Assembly: GCA_910586665.1 (NCBI GenBank)
Contig: CAJUIX010000004.1
Coordinates: forward strand, 62,001-126,000
Origin: an uncultured Duncaniella sp.
GTDB lineage: Bacteria > Bacteroidota > Bacteroidia > Bacteroidales > Muribaculaceae
Length of the DNA: 64,000 nucleotides
Reading direction: 5' to 3'
Under the pieces are notes generated by a model. It was not told where the DNA came from. It worked only from the letters and a program-made list of their open reading frames with translations, and did not search any database. The translations under genes were made by a program, and so were the position numbers. How positions within the stretch are numbered: position 1 is the first letter of the stretch; every line of letters begins with the position of its first letter. Shown here one piece after another: positions 51,163 to 59,623 of this stretch.

Positions 51163-51193
51163 AGCTATAATGTGGTTTTTATGTTTCTGTGTG

Positions 51194-54100
51194 TTAGCTT
51201 GCGGGGGTGATTTTGACGCGTGCAGTGACATCGTCCATTGTCAATTCCTCGACATCAGTCTCGCCCTCGGCAAGAGATGCGATTTCAAGGGATGATGCGA
51301 GCACCTGGCGTGAGATATAATCCGAGAAGTCGCGAATTGCATCGTCTGTAGCATCACCGGGTGCAAATACGAGCGAGATGCGGTCAGTTATGTCGTAGTT
51401 GCGGGCCTTGCGGATGTTCTGGATGCGGTTGACAATGTCGCGGGCTATGCCTTCGCGGCGCAGTTCGGGGGTGACGGTGACATCAAGGGCGATTGTCAGG
51501 TTGCCTTCATTGCCAACGAGCCATCCGGGAATGTCCTCGGAGATGATTTCGACGTCGGCAAGGTCGACTTCGGCGGGAGTGCCGGCAAGGTCGAATGATA
51601 GCTTGCCCTCGCGCTCGAGAGTGGCTATTGACTTGGCATCAAGATTCTTGATAATCTCGGCTGCGGCCTTCATCTGCTTGCCGAATTTCGGGCCGAGCTT
51701 CTTGAAGTCGGGTTTCACGCTCTTGACAAGGATACCCTCGTCGTTGCCGACAATCTTGATTTCCTTCACATTGATTTCGCTCTTGACGAGGTCCATGATT
51801 GCTTCGAGTGCGGCGCGACGGGCGTCGTCGGCTACCGGCACCATGATTGAGTGGAGCGGCTGGCGCACCTTGAGGTTGACTTTGCGGCGCAGGGCGAGAG
51901 CCATAGAGGTGATGTCCTGTGCGAGCTTCTGGCGCTCCTCGAGCTGCGGGTCGATAAGTGACTCGTCGGCCACGGGGAAGCGGTCGAGATGCACAGACTC
52001 TGCCGAGCCGGTGAGGTCGCGGTAGAGTCGGTCGGCATAGAAGGGAGCGAATGGCGCGATGAGCAGCGATACGGTCTTCAGACAGGTGTAGAGTGTCTGA
52101 TAAGCAGCAAGCTTGTCGTTGGTCATATCGCCACCCCAGAAACGCTTGCGGTTGAGGCGGACATACCAGTTGGAAAGGTTGTCGCCGATGAATTCACCGA
52201 TTGCGCGGGCTGCCCTGGTCGGTTCGTAGTCGTCAAGATCTGTCGAAACTTCCTTGACAAGAGAGTTGAGCAGCGACAGAATCCAGCGGTCAATTTCAGG
52301 ACGCTCGCTCACAGGCACCTGCGGGGCCTCGGGGTCGAAACCGTCGACGTTGGCATAGAGTGCGAAGAAACTGTATGTGTTATAGAGTGTCGAGAACAGT
52401 TTGCGGGAGGTCTCAAGCACACCTTTTTCGTCATATTTGAGGTTGTCCCAGGGAGAGGAGTTGGAAATCATGTACCAACGCACAGGGTCGGCGCCGTACT
52501 GGCTTATCTGTCCGAAGGGATCCACGGCATTGCCAAGTCGCTTCGACATCTTGTTGCCGTACTTGTCGAGCACGAGGCCGTTGGAAATAACAGTCTTGTA
52601 AGAGATTGAGTCAAAAACCATTCCGGCTATGGCATGGAGTGTGAAGAACCAGCCGCGGGTCTGGTCCACACCTTCGGCAATGAAGTCGGCGGGGTAAACC
52701 TCGCGCTTGTCAAATGCCTCCTTGTTCTCGAAGGGGTAGTGGATCTGGGCATAAGGCATTGAGCCTGAGTCAAACCAAACGTCGATGAGGTCTTTCTCCC
52801 TCTGCATGGGCTTGCCGGAGGGTGATACGAGGACAATATCGTCAACGTAGGGACGGTGGAGGTCTATCTTTTCGTAGTTGGCCTTGTCATAGTCTCCGGG
52901 AACGAATCCGGCTTTCTTGTAGGGGTTTTCAGCCATGACACCGGCCTCTACGGCGCGCTCGATTTCATTGTAGAGCTGGTCTACGGATGAGATGCACAGC
53001 TCCTCGCTGCCATCCTCGGTGCGCCAAATCGGGAGGGGAGTGCCCCAGTAGCGACTGCGGGAGAGGTTCCAGTCCTGAAGGTTCTCAAGCCACTTGCCGA
53101 AGCGGCCGCTGCCTGTCGAGGCGGGCTTCCACTTGATGCTGTCGTTGAGCTCCATGAGGCGCTCACGCACGGCTGTGGTCTTGATGAACCAGGAGTCGAG
53201 CGGGTAGTAGAGCACCGGTTTGTCCGTGCGCCAGCAGTGGGGGTAATTGTGGGTATGTTTTTCGATTTTGAAAACCTTGTCGGTAGCCTTCAGCTCCATG
53301 CAGATTTTCACATCGAGAGTTTCGGTCTCATCTGTGGCATCGGGGTCGTAGGCGTTCTTGACATACTGCCCCTGCCAGGGCTTGTAGGCCTCGACATCGA
53401 CCATTTCATCCACAAATTTGGGGTCAAGGTCGGAGAGAAGGTAGAAACGGCCTGTAAGGTCGACCATCGGGCGGATGTTGCCGTCGCGGTCGATGAGGTG
53501 GAGCGGCGGGATGTTGTTCTGCTTCGACACACGGAGGTCATCGGCACCGAATGTACCTGCGATATGCACGATGCCTGTACCGTCCTCGGTAGTAACATAG
53601 TCTCCGGGGATTACCCTGAAAGCACCTTCTCCGGGATTCACCCAGGGGAGAAGCTGCTCGTAGTTGATACCGACGAGGTCGAGGCCTTTTACCTGGGCTG
53701 CAACCTCGTAGGGGATGAGCTTGTCACCCTTGGAGTAACTGTCGAGGGGGAGATCCTTAGCTTTGGCATTGAAGAGCGAACCCATGAGGGCGTCGGCTGC
53801 CACTATGGTGATAGGCTTGCCGGAATAGGGGTTGTAGGTACGGACAATGTTATATGTGATGTCCGGGCCGACGGCAAGAGCTGTATTTGAAGGAAGTGTC
53901 CACGGTGTGGTTGTCCATGCGAGGAAATAGGGGGTGCCCCACTTGAATAGAATCTCGCGATAGGGAGCGAGGGCCGGGCTTTCATCGTTGAGCACGCGGA
54001 ACTGGGCCACGCACGTCGTATCCTTCACGTCGCGGTAGCATCCGGGCTGGTTGAGCTCGTGTGAGCTAAGGCCTGTGCCGGCTGCCGGGGAGTAGGGCTG

Positions 54101-54640
54101 GATTGTGTAGCCCTTGTAGAGGTAGCCTTTCTCGTAAAGCTGGCCGAGAAGCCACCACACGGTCTCGATGTAGCGGTTGTCGTATGTGATATAGGCGTTA
54201 GGCATATCGACCCAGTAGCCCATGCGGCGGGTCAGATCTTCCCATTCGCCGGTGTATTTCATGACCTCGCGGCGGCAGGCGGCATTATATTCGTCGACTG
54301 AGATTTTCTTACCGATATCTTCCTTGGTGATTCCGAGATTTTTCTCCACGCCAAGCTCTACGGGGAGACCGTGGGTGTCCCAGCCGGCTTTGCGCTTCAC
54401 CTGGAAGCCCTGCATGGTTTTGTAGCGGCAGAAAATGTCCTTAATCGTGCGGGCGAGTACATGGTGTATGCCGGGCTTGCCGTTGGCTGAAGGGGGGCCC
54501 TCAAAGAAGACAAACGAGGGACATCCTTCGCGCTCCGACATCGTGCGGGCGAAGACATCTTCCGACGCCCAGTTGGAGAGCACTGACTCATTGATTTCTG
54601 GCAGATTTAAGCCGCTGTATTCTTGGAATCTCTTTGACAT
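51194..54640 (-). CDS. ileS: Isoleucyl-tRNA synthetase
   Basis: A class I synthetase of 1148 residues. The HIGH-type motif is GIHH (57-60) in GPPSANGKPGIHHVL and the KMSKS loop is KMSKRLGN. An editing CP1 domain and a long C-terminal anticodon-binding region follow. The length fits the longer, eukaryote-like IleS group. It is the first gene of the run leading to the dksA-like gene and lspA. Confidence 0.97.
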   Translation of the reverse strand: MSKRFQEYSGLNLPEINESVLSNWASEDVFARTMSEREGCPSFVFFEGPPSANGKPGIHHVLARTIKDIFCRYKTMQGFQVKRKAGWDTHGLPVELGVEKNLGITKEDIGKKISVDEYNAACRREVMKYTGEWEDLTRRMGYWVDMPNAYITYDNRYIETVWWLLGQLYEKGYLYKGYTIQPYSPAAGTGLSSHELNQPGCYRDVKDTTCVAQFRVLNDESPALAPYREILFKWGTPYFLAWTTTPWTLPSNTALAVGPDITYNIVRTYNPYSGKPITIVAADALMGSLFNAKAKDLPLDSYSKGDKLIPYEVAAQVKGLDLVGINYEQLLPWVNPGEGAFRVIPGDYVTTEDGTGIVHIAGTFGADDLRVSKQNNIPPLHLIDRDGNIRPMVDLTGRFYLLSDLDPKFVDEMVDVEAYKPWQGQYVKNAYDPDATDETETLDVKICMELKATDKVFKIEKHTHNYPHCWRTDKPVLYYPLDSWFIKTTAVRERLMELNDSIKWKPASTGSGRFGKWLENLQDWNLSRSRYWGTPLPIWRTEDGSEELCISSVDQLYNEIERAVEAGVMAENPYKKAGFVPGDYDKANYEKIDLHRPYVDDIVLVSPSGKPMQREKDLIDVWFDSGSMPYAQIHYPFENKEAFDKREVYPADFIAEGVDQTRGWFFTLHAIAGMVFDSISYKTVISNGLVLDKYGNKMSKRLGNAVDPFGQISQYGADPVRWYMISNSSPWDNLKYDEKGVLETSRKLFSTLYNTYSFFALYANVDGFDPEAPQVPVSERPEIDRWILSLLNSLVKEVSTDLDDYEPTRAARAIGEFIGDNLSNWYVRLNRKRFWGGDMTNDKLAAYQTLYTCLKTVSLLIAPFAPFYADRLYRDLTGSAESVHLDRFPVADESLIDPQLEERQKLAQDITSMALALRRKVNLKVRQPLHSIMVPVADDARRAALEAIMDLVKSEINVKEIKIVGNDEGILVKSVKPDFKKLGPKFGKQMKAAAEIIKNLDAKSIATLEREGKLSFDLAGTPAEVDLADVEIISEDIPGWLVGNEGNLTIALDVTVTPELRREGIARDIVNRIQNIRKARNYDITDRISLVFAPGDATDDAIRDFSDYISRQVLASSLEIASLAEGETDVEELTMDDVTARVKITPAS

Positions 54641-54689
54641 TTCGAGACTGTTTATATTATTATATAGGTGATATTTGCAAAAATTTTTG

Positions 54690-54721
54690 CAAAAGTACTA
54701 CTTTTTTCTCGATTTACCAAT
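54690..54721 (-). promoter_or_regulatory. Predicted promoter of ileS
   Basis: Minus-strand TACTTTTG (54690-54697) with ATTG (54718-54721) 20 bases upstream. The -33 element touches the end of the nitroreductase gene. Confidence 0.5.
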
Positions 54722-55334
54722 TGTTATAGTGTATGTTTTCGGGCTTATATTTGTCCTTAGGCTCGACGGCTGATGCAGGATAGCCGAGCATGACGATGCT
54801 CATCGGGACAATCTCTGAGGGAATATCGAAGATGCTCCTTACGAGGCTCACGCGCTCGCTGATAGGATAGCAGCCACACCATACAGCCCCGAGGCCGACG
54901 GCGTGTGCCGCGAGAAGAATGTTTTCAGTAGCGGCAGAGCAGTCCTGGATCCAGTAGTCCTTACCCTCTCCGGGGAATACATTTGTCGTGTCGCCGCAGA
55001 CGATGATTGCAGCCTGAGCCTTGGCGGCCATGCGCCAGTTGCCATGTGCCAGTGAGTCAAGGCGCTCGCGCTCTGTGACCGCTATGAATTTCCACGGTTG
55101 TTTATTGCCGGCGGTAGGGGCGGCCATGCCTGCGCGGAGCAGGGTGTCGAGCGTCTCTTTGTTGACGGGCGCGTCGGTGTAGTCGCGCACGCTTGCGCGG
55201 GTCATGATGTTGGTGATTGCAGCAGTCGTGTCGTTGGACTTTGCCTCATCGGGGTTTTGTTTACATGATGCCATAGACATAATACTTAAAAATGCCGCTG
55301 CGCAGAGTGCCGAGCGGATGATTGTTTTCTTCAT
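54714..55334 (-). CDS. Nitroreductase-family lipoprotein
   Basis: A 206-residue flavin-dependent nitroreductase-like protein with a lipoprotein signal (MKKTIIRSALCAAAFLSIMSMASC, lipobox Cys 24). The FMN site is suggested by IMTRASVRDYTDAPVNKETL, MAAPTAGNKQPWKFIAV and GLGAVWCGCYPI; the C-terminal family block is present. An exported nitroreductase is notable because FMN must be folded in the periplasm or carried by the Tat route. It lies 54 bases after the TIGR04076 gene on the same strand and is probably co-transcribed. Confidence 0.87.
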   Translation of the reverse strand: MKKTIIRSALCAAAFLSIMSMASCKQNPDEAKSNDTTAAITNIMTRASVRDYTDAPVNKETLDTLLRAGMAAPTAGNKQPWKFIAVTERERLDSLAHGNWRMAAKAQAAIIVCGDTTNVFPGEGKDYWIQDCSAATENILLAAHAVGLGAVWCGCYPISERVSLVRSIFDIPSEIVPMSIVMLGYPASAVEPKDKYKPENIHYNNW

Positions 55335-55388
55335 AATATATTGTTTTTAAATGTTTTTCTACTTTAAATTGTTCGTTGGAGAATCCTG

Positions 55389-55799
55389 TCACAGTTTTTC
55401 GACCCTCACAATCACAGGGCGCGTCCCGTCGGGACATGAAATCACAGCCGGGGCATTTTTGAAGCCTACGGCGCAGTTGTCGTCACGGTTTACCCATGCG
55501 CAGATTGTGTTCCACAGTTGCGGGCAGAAATTTTTCGGACAGCATGTCGATGTTCTCAACTCAAATTCATCGCCGGCTTTGAAGCAGGGGCATGGCCCGC
55601 TTTCCGGGTCGTCGAGGAAAAGCGCCTGGAGGTCTATATGACATTCGCGGCGGATTATTGTAACCTTGCACTGGTGGCCAAGCGAGGGAAGAGCCTGCCC
55701 TGGAGGAGTCTGGGCGTTTGCAGCCGCGCCAGGAAGTCTGCACATGCCGATAGCGGCAGTGGCTATAGATGCTATTTTACAAAAGTGTCTTCGGTTCAT
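55389..55799 (-). CDS. TIGR04076 family protein with Tat-type leader
   Basis: A 136-residue protein with an N-terminal RR-containing leader (MNRRHFCKIASIATAAIGMC). The TIGR04076-type domain begins with HQCKVTIIRRECHIDLQALF and contains several conserved cysteines (ESGPCPCFKAGDEF, TSTCCPKNFCPQLWN, AVISCPDGTRPVIVRV). The function is unknown. The pattern suggests metal binding or disulfides. It precedes the nitroreductase lipoprotein gene, and the two probably act together outside the cytoplasm. A TAACTTTG box on the minus strand (55810-55817) is a possible -7 element. Confidence 0.8.
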   Translation of the reverse strand: MNRRHFCKIASIATAAIGMCRLPGAAANAQTPPGQALPSLGHQCKVTIIRRECHIDLQALFLDDPESGPCPCFKAGDEFELRTSTCCPKNFCPQLWNTICAWVNRDDNCAVGFKNAPAVISCPDGTRPVIVRVEKL

Positions 55800-55889
55800 A
55801 GTCAGGTTGCAAAGTTAAGTCTTTTTTTATAAATGATACTCTAAATATGACCGAATTAGGAAATAATGAAAATAAAAAGGCTGAAAAAA

Positions 55890-55921
55890 TTTCCTCAAAT
55901 CGAAAAAAACGATTAATTTTG
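55890..55921 (+). promoter_or_regulatory. Promoter of tRNA-Gly
   Basis: TTTC (55890-55893), 20 bases, TAATTTTG (55914-55921), about 16 bases before the mature tRNA. Confidence 0.6.
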
Positions 55922-55937
55922 TGCTCGAAAAGTGATT

Positions 55938-56010
55938 GCGGCAGTAGCTCAGTTGGTAGAGCATCAGCTTCCCAAGCTGAGGGTCGCGAGTTCGAGCCTC
56001 GTTTGCCGCT
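55938..56010 (+). tRNA. tRNA-Gly (anticodon CCC)
   Basis: A 73-base cloverleaf folds cleanly. The 7-bp acceptor pairs GCGGCAG with TTGCCGC, the anticodon stem is TCAGC/GCTGA with loop TTCCCAA (anticodon CCC), and the T-loop is TTCGAGC. The discriminator is T, as in most bacterial tRNA-Gly. CCA is not encoded. A terminator follows within 7 bases. Confidence 0.95.
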
Positions 56011-56016
56011 CTGTTG

Positions 56017-56056
56017 AAAATCAGGTAGTTAGTATTAACTGACTGCCTGATTTTTT
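56017..56056. terminator. Bidirectional terminator between tRNA-Gly and trkH
   Basis: A 17-bp stem with two G-T wobbles (56017-56033 with 56038-56054) and a 4-base loop has a T run on both strands. It ends the tRNA transcript and overlaps the stop codon of convergent trkH. Confidence 0.88.
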
Positions 56057-57431
56057 ATGCCGCGAGGTCTGATTTTGTGTGGGTGGTGAAACGTTTTTTG
56101 CGTGTATTGATGACCAGCGCCGAGCCAAAAGTGATGACTCCGACACGTCCCACATACATTAGGACTATGATTACCATCTTGCCTATGGCCGAGAGTTCGG
56201 GAGTGATGCCGGTGCTGAGTCCGACGGTTCCGATTGCGGATGTGGCTTCAAATAAAATTTGTGACAGTTTGAACGGCTCGCTGTACGATAGAATTACCGA
56301 GCCGAAGAATATCATTGTCCCGTAGGTGATTACACTTGTCAAAGCCGTGTATACCCGATATGGCGGTATGATGCGTCCGAGGAAGGTGACATCATTCTTT
56401 AGCCCGAGTTTCGATACGATGAATCCCCACACAGCCGAGACCGACGTGCATTTTACGCCGCCGCCGGTGCCTGAAGGGGAGGCGCCGACAAACATGATGA
56501 GGGAAAATACGAGTATCGGTCCTACCCGGAGAGTAGAAAGATCCATAGTGTTGTAGCCGACGGTCGTCATGGCCGACATGGTCTGGAAGAATGACAGGAG
56601 AAGGCGTTGTCCCCAGCCTTGCCCGGTGGCTGCGGTAGGTGAGAGGGCGAGTATGACTGTGCCTCCTATTGTAAGGATGCCGGTCGTGAGCATGATTACT
56701 TTGGAGGTGAAGGAAATTGAGTAGTTACGCCGGCTTAATTTATGGCTCATGTCCGTTATGAAGATAAAGCCCATAGCGCCCGCATAACTTAGAAGGATGA
56801 CAGTGAGGTTGATAGCGATATTGTCGCTGAAGCGGCACAGCGAGTCGCTGAATGGGCTGAATCCTGCCGTACAGAATGATGATATTGATAAGAATACTGA
56901 ATTCCATCCGGCCATCTCAACCCCGGCATGTCGAAGTGCAAAGAAGAACGAGATGAAGCCGAGAACCTCGAATATGAGTGTGAAGTGAATAATGTTGTTC
57001 ACGAGGTCATGCAGTTTCATGCCATACGGTATGGCTATCGAGGTGCTGACAACCTTGTCGCTGTATTGGTCGGAATGGTGGGTGAGGCGGTAGATGATAT
57101 ATGAACTCATGGTCATGTAGCCTACGCCACCTATCTGTATCAGCAGAAGGATAACGAACTGGCCGAAGATTGTGTATGTCCCCGGAATGTCGACAGTGGC
57201 AAGGCCGGTGGTCGATACAGCTGACACTGCCGTGAATAGATTGTCGAGCCACCCAGTGTGGATGTGTGTTGACCAGGGAAGCATGAGCAGTCCGAAGCCG
57301 ACTGTCATATAGACGAGATAACCTGTCAGTATATTGCGTTCTGGTATGTCTGACTGATGTCCGAAGGTGGTCAGCCGCGTCAGACTGAACCGAAGCAGCA
57401 GCTGGCGGATATATCGTGTGAACGTTTTCAT
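56055..57431 (-). CDS. trkH: TrkH-type potassium uptake channel subunit
   Basis: A 458-residue membrane protein of the TrkH/KtrB superfamily. Four pore repeats are visible around STTGLATVDIPGTY, FCTAGFSPFSDSL, TTVGYNTMDLSTL and GTVGLSTGITPEL, each with a selectivity-filter glycine. GASPSGTGGGVKCTS is the gating loop. The short N-terminus favours a KtrB-like form. No TrkA/KtrA regulatory subunit gene is in the window, so the partner must be elsewhere. Confidence 0.93.
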   Translation of the reverse strand: MKTFTRYIRQLLLRFSLTRLTTFGHQSDIPERNILTGYLVYMTVGFGLLMLPWSTHIHTGWLDNLFTAVSAVSTTGLATVDIPGTYTIFGQFVILLLIQIGGVGYMTMSSYIIYRLTHHSDQYSDKVVSTSIAIPYGMKLHDLVNNIIHFTLIFEVLGFISFFFALRHAGVEMAGWNSVFLSISSFCTAGFSPFSDSLCRFSDNIAINLTVILLSYAGAMGFIFITDMSHKLSRRNYSISFTSKVIMLTTGILTIGGTVILALSPTAATGQGWGQRLLLSFFQTMSAMTTVGYNTMDLSTLRVGPILVFSLIMFVGASPSGTGGGVKCTSVSAVWGFIVSKLGLKNDVTFLGRIIPPYRVYTALTSVITYGTMIFFGSVILSYSEPFKLSQILFEATSAIGTVGLSTGITPELSAIGKMVIIVLMYVGRVGVITFGSALVINTRKKRFTTHTKSDLAA

Positions 57432-57497
57432 TAGAGCAATAAATTGGTCATTTTCTTATTATAACATATATGTAAATGTCAATGTTGCAGCTCCCGG

Positions 57498-57530
57498 TTT
57501 GACATTTTCGGCTAATAATGCGTATCTTTG
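57498..57530 (+). promoter_or_regulatory. Promoter of the NSS symporter gene
   Basis: TTTG (57498-57501), 21 bases, TATCTTTG (57523-57530): a perfect pair; leader about 20 bases. Confidence 0.72.
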
Positions 57531-57556
57531 TAAGAATTTTCTAATAATGTCAAAGT

Positions 57557-58903
57557 ATGAGTGAAAATCGAGTGCAGTTTGCCACCCGGCTCGGTGTTAT
57601 AGCCACGACTGTCGGCTCCGCCGTCGGGCTTGGCAATATATGGCGCTTCCCTTTTGAGGCCGGTGCACACGGCGGGGGTGCCTTTCTGATTATTGATCTG
57701 TTTTTTATTTTCATAGTAGGCATCCCGGTGGTCTGTGCCGAGTTCGTCATAGGTCGTCACACCGGCTCTAATGTCCGAGGAGCCTTCCGTCGGCTTGCTC
57801 CAGGCAAGGCATGGGGTGTGGTCGGCTACATCGGCCTGCTGGCCTCGGTTCTGATTCTCAGTTTTTACTCCGTCGTGGCCGGTTGGACGCTGGAGTATAT
57901 CTATCGCTCTGTCGTAGGTTTCGGTGGTGTGGAGAGTGTCGAGGGACTCCACAGCCAGTTTGATGCTTTTGCCACCTCCGACTGGCGCCCCCTGATGTGG
58001 ACGCTCGTCTTCCTAGGACTCAACTATTTCATACTTTCCCGTGGAGTTCAGAAGGGCATCGAGCGGATGTCAAACATTATGATGCCGCTGCTGTTCGTGA
58101 TTCTCATCGTATTCTGCGTCAACTCGCTGATGATGCCGGCTGCCGCTGAGGGTCTGGAGTTTCTCTTCAAACCTGATTTCTCAAAAGTGACCCCTACGGT
58201 TATGCTCAGCGCTATGGGGCAGGCATTTTTCTCGCTCAGTCTCGGCCTCGGATGCCTGATAACGTATTCAAGCTATTTTAAAAGGGATACTCACCTGGTG
58301 CGCACTGCCGGAGTGATGGCCTCACTCGACACCCTTGTGGCAGTCCTGGCGGGAATAATCATCTTTTCCGCAGTATTCACCTTCGGCATGGAACCGGCTG
58401 CCGGGCCAAAGCTCGTGTTTGAAATCCTCCCTTCGATATTTTCCCGTATGCCGGGTGCGGTGATATGGTCGACCCTGTTCTTTGTGCTGCTTATGCTTGC
58501 ATCGCTGTCGTCGACAATCTCGATGAGTGAAATCAGTATCGCATATCTGACCGACGAGTTCGGCATGGGGCGCCGTAAGGCCACAATACTTAATATCGGT
58601 GTAGCCATGCTCTTAGGCTCGTTGTGCGCACTTTCGTTTGGGGCACTTTCGGACTGGACTATCTGCGGCATGACGGTGTTCAACTTCTTCGACTATGTGT
58701 CATCCAACATTCTTCTCCCCATAGGAGGCATGGTTATCTCGATATTCGTCGGGTGGGTGCTGAAGCGTGGTATTGTCAACGAAGAACTTGGAGCCGGCAG
58801 CGGTATTTCCCGAGTAATCGTAAGCCTTATAGTGGTTTGTCTGCGTTACGTCGCCCCTCTCTGTATAGCACTCGTATTCCTGTTCGGCCTCGGGATATTC
58901 TGA
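57557..58903 (+). CDS. Sodium-dependent transporter (NSS/SNF family)
   Basis: A 448-residue symporter with about eleven membrane helices. The family signature GVIATTVGSAVGLGNIWRFP is at residues 11-30, followed by AGAHGGGAFLIIDLFFIF. Sodium sites and the unwound helix 6 region lie near LSLGLGCLITYSSYFKRD. Related transporters carry amino acids; the ligand here is not predictable. It is monocistronic with a perfect promoter. Confidence 0.93.
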   Translation: MSENRVQFATRLGVIATTVGSAVGLGNIWRFPFEAGAHGGGAFLIIDLFFIFIVGIPVVCAEFVIGRHTGSNVRGAFRRLAPGKAWGVVGYIGLLASVLILSFYSVVAGWTLEYIYRSVVGFGGVESVEGLHSQFDAFATSDWRPLMWTLVFLGLNYFILSRGVQKGIERMSNIMMPLLFVILIVFCVNSLMMPAAAEGLEFLFKPDFSKVTPTVMLSAMGQAFFSLSLGLGCLITYSSYFKRDTHLVRTAGVMASLDTLVAVLAGIIIFSAVFTFGMEPAAGPKLVFEILPSIFSRMPGAVIWSTLFFVLLMLASLSSTISMSEISIAYLTDEFGMGRRKATILNIGVAMLLGSLCALSFGALSDWTICGMTVFNFFDYVSSNILLPIGGMVISIFVGWVLKRGIVNEELGAGSGISRVIVSLIVVCLRYVAPLCIALVFLFGLGIF

Positions 58904-58991
58904 TTGTGAACCATTTGCTTTAGTAAGATGTGCGCATCTGTCATACAATCTAATTTTTACCAGAAATTTTTTTACTATCGAGGTTAGGTTT

Positions 58992-59618
58992 TTGCAAGTC
59001 CGGGTGTCTTATGGGTGTAATGAGATTGTCTGCCTGACATCATCAGCTGCTAACTCCAAAGATAGGGTAGATGAGGAGGATATTGAGCATGAGTGGATGC
59101 GGCTTGAGCAAAGAATCCAGACCACGATGCCGGATATGCTTCCCGAGGGAAGCCACGGTATGATACGGCGCCTGCCTCTGCTTGCCTTCTTCCGCAATCG
59201 TGCAGCGGTGATAACTTCTGTAACTATGACATCATTGGTCGCAGTCGCTGTAGGCATAAGTATGAAATATGGATTTGACAGCGACGCAAAGCGGGAGTCA
59301 GACATAGAAAATATTACTAATGAGGCCTATGCCCCAACTTCTGTTGCCTCATATACTGAACCGAAGGATAGTATATCAGTAGATGTAACCGGGGGCTGTG
59401 AGGCTGTGATTTTTGAAAATGAGACCCTCGACACTATTCTTGGACGCATAGCTGCCAGCTATGAGGTTAGAATCGTGATTGCCAATCCCGACAAGGGGCG
59501 CCTGCGTCTCTATTTCAAGTGGGACAGGACGAAGACATTGGAAGAGGTCGTGGCTCAGCTCGACAACTTTGAGCAAATCAATATAAAACTTGATGGCAGG
59601 ACAATAAAGGTAGACTGA
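58992..59618 (+). CDS. DUF4974/FecR-like regulator-type protein
   Basis: A 208-residue protein whose C-terminal half resembles DUF4974, the domain at the end of FecR-type anti-sigma proteins (VIFENETLDTILGRIAASYE, then LYFKWDRTKTLEEVVAQLD and INIKLDGRTIKVD). One membrane helix lies about 73-92. The FecR core domain itself is missing and no ECF sigma gene is next to it. The frame opens at TTG 58992; the first ATG is 59097 (residue 36), so the true N-terminus is uncertain and may be damaged. It sits 5 bases before the decayed receptor gene. Confidence 0.65.
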   Translation: MQVRVSYGCNEIVCLTSSAANSKDRVDEEDIEHEWMRLEQRIQTTMPDMLPEGSHGMIRRLPLLAFFRNRAAVITSVTMTSLVAVAVGISMKYGFDSDAKRESDIENITNEAYAPTSVASYTEPKDSISVDVTGGCEAVIFENETLDTILGRIAASYEVRIVIANPDKGRLRLYFKWDRTKTLEEVVAQLDNFEQINIKLDGRTIKVD

Positions 59619-59623
59619 GAGTC

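Noticed and set aside
55938..56056. tRNA-Gly as an integration site
   Set aside because: No partial copy of its 3' end and no integrase were found nearby; ordinary genes follow.
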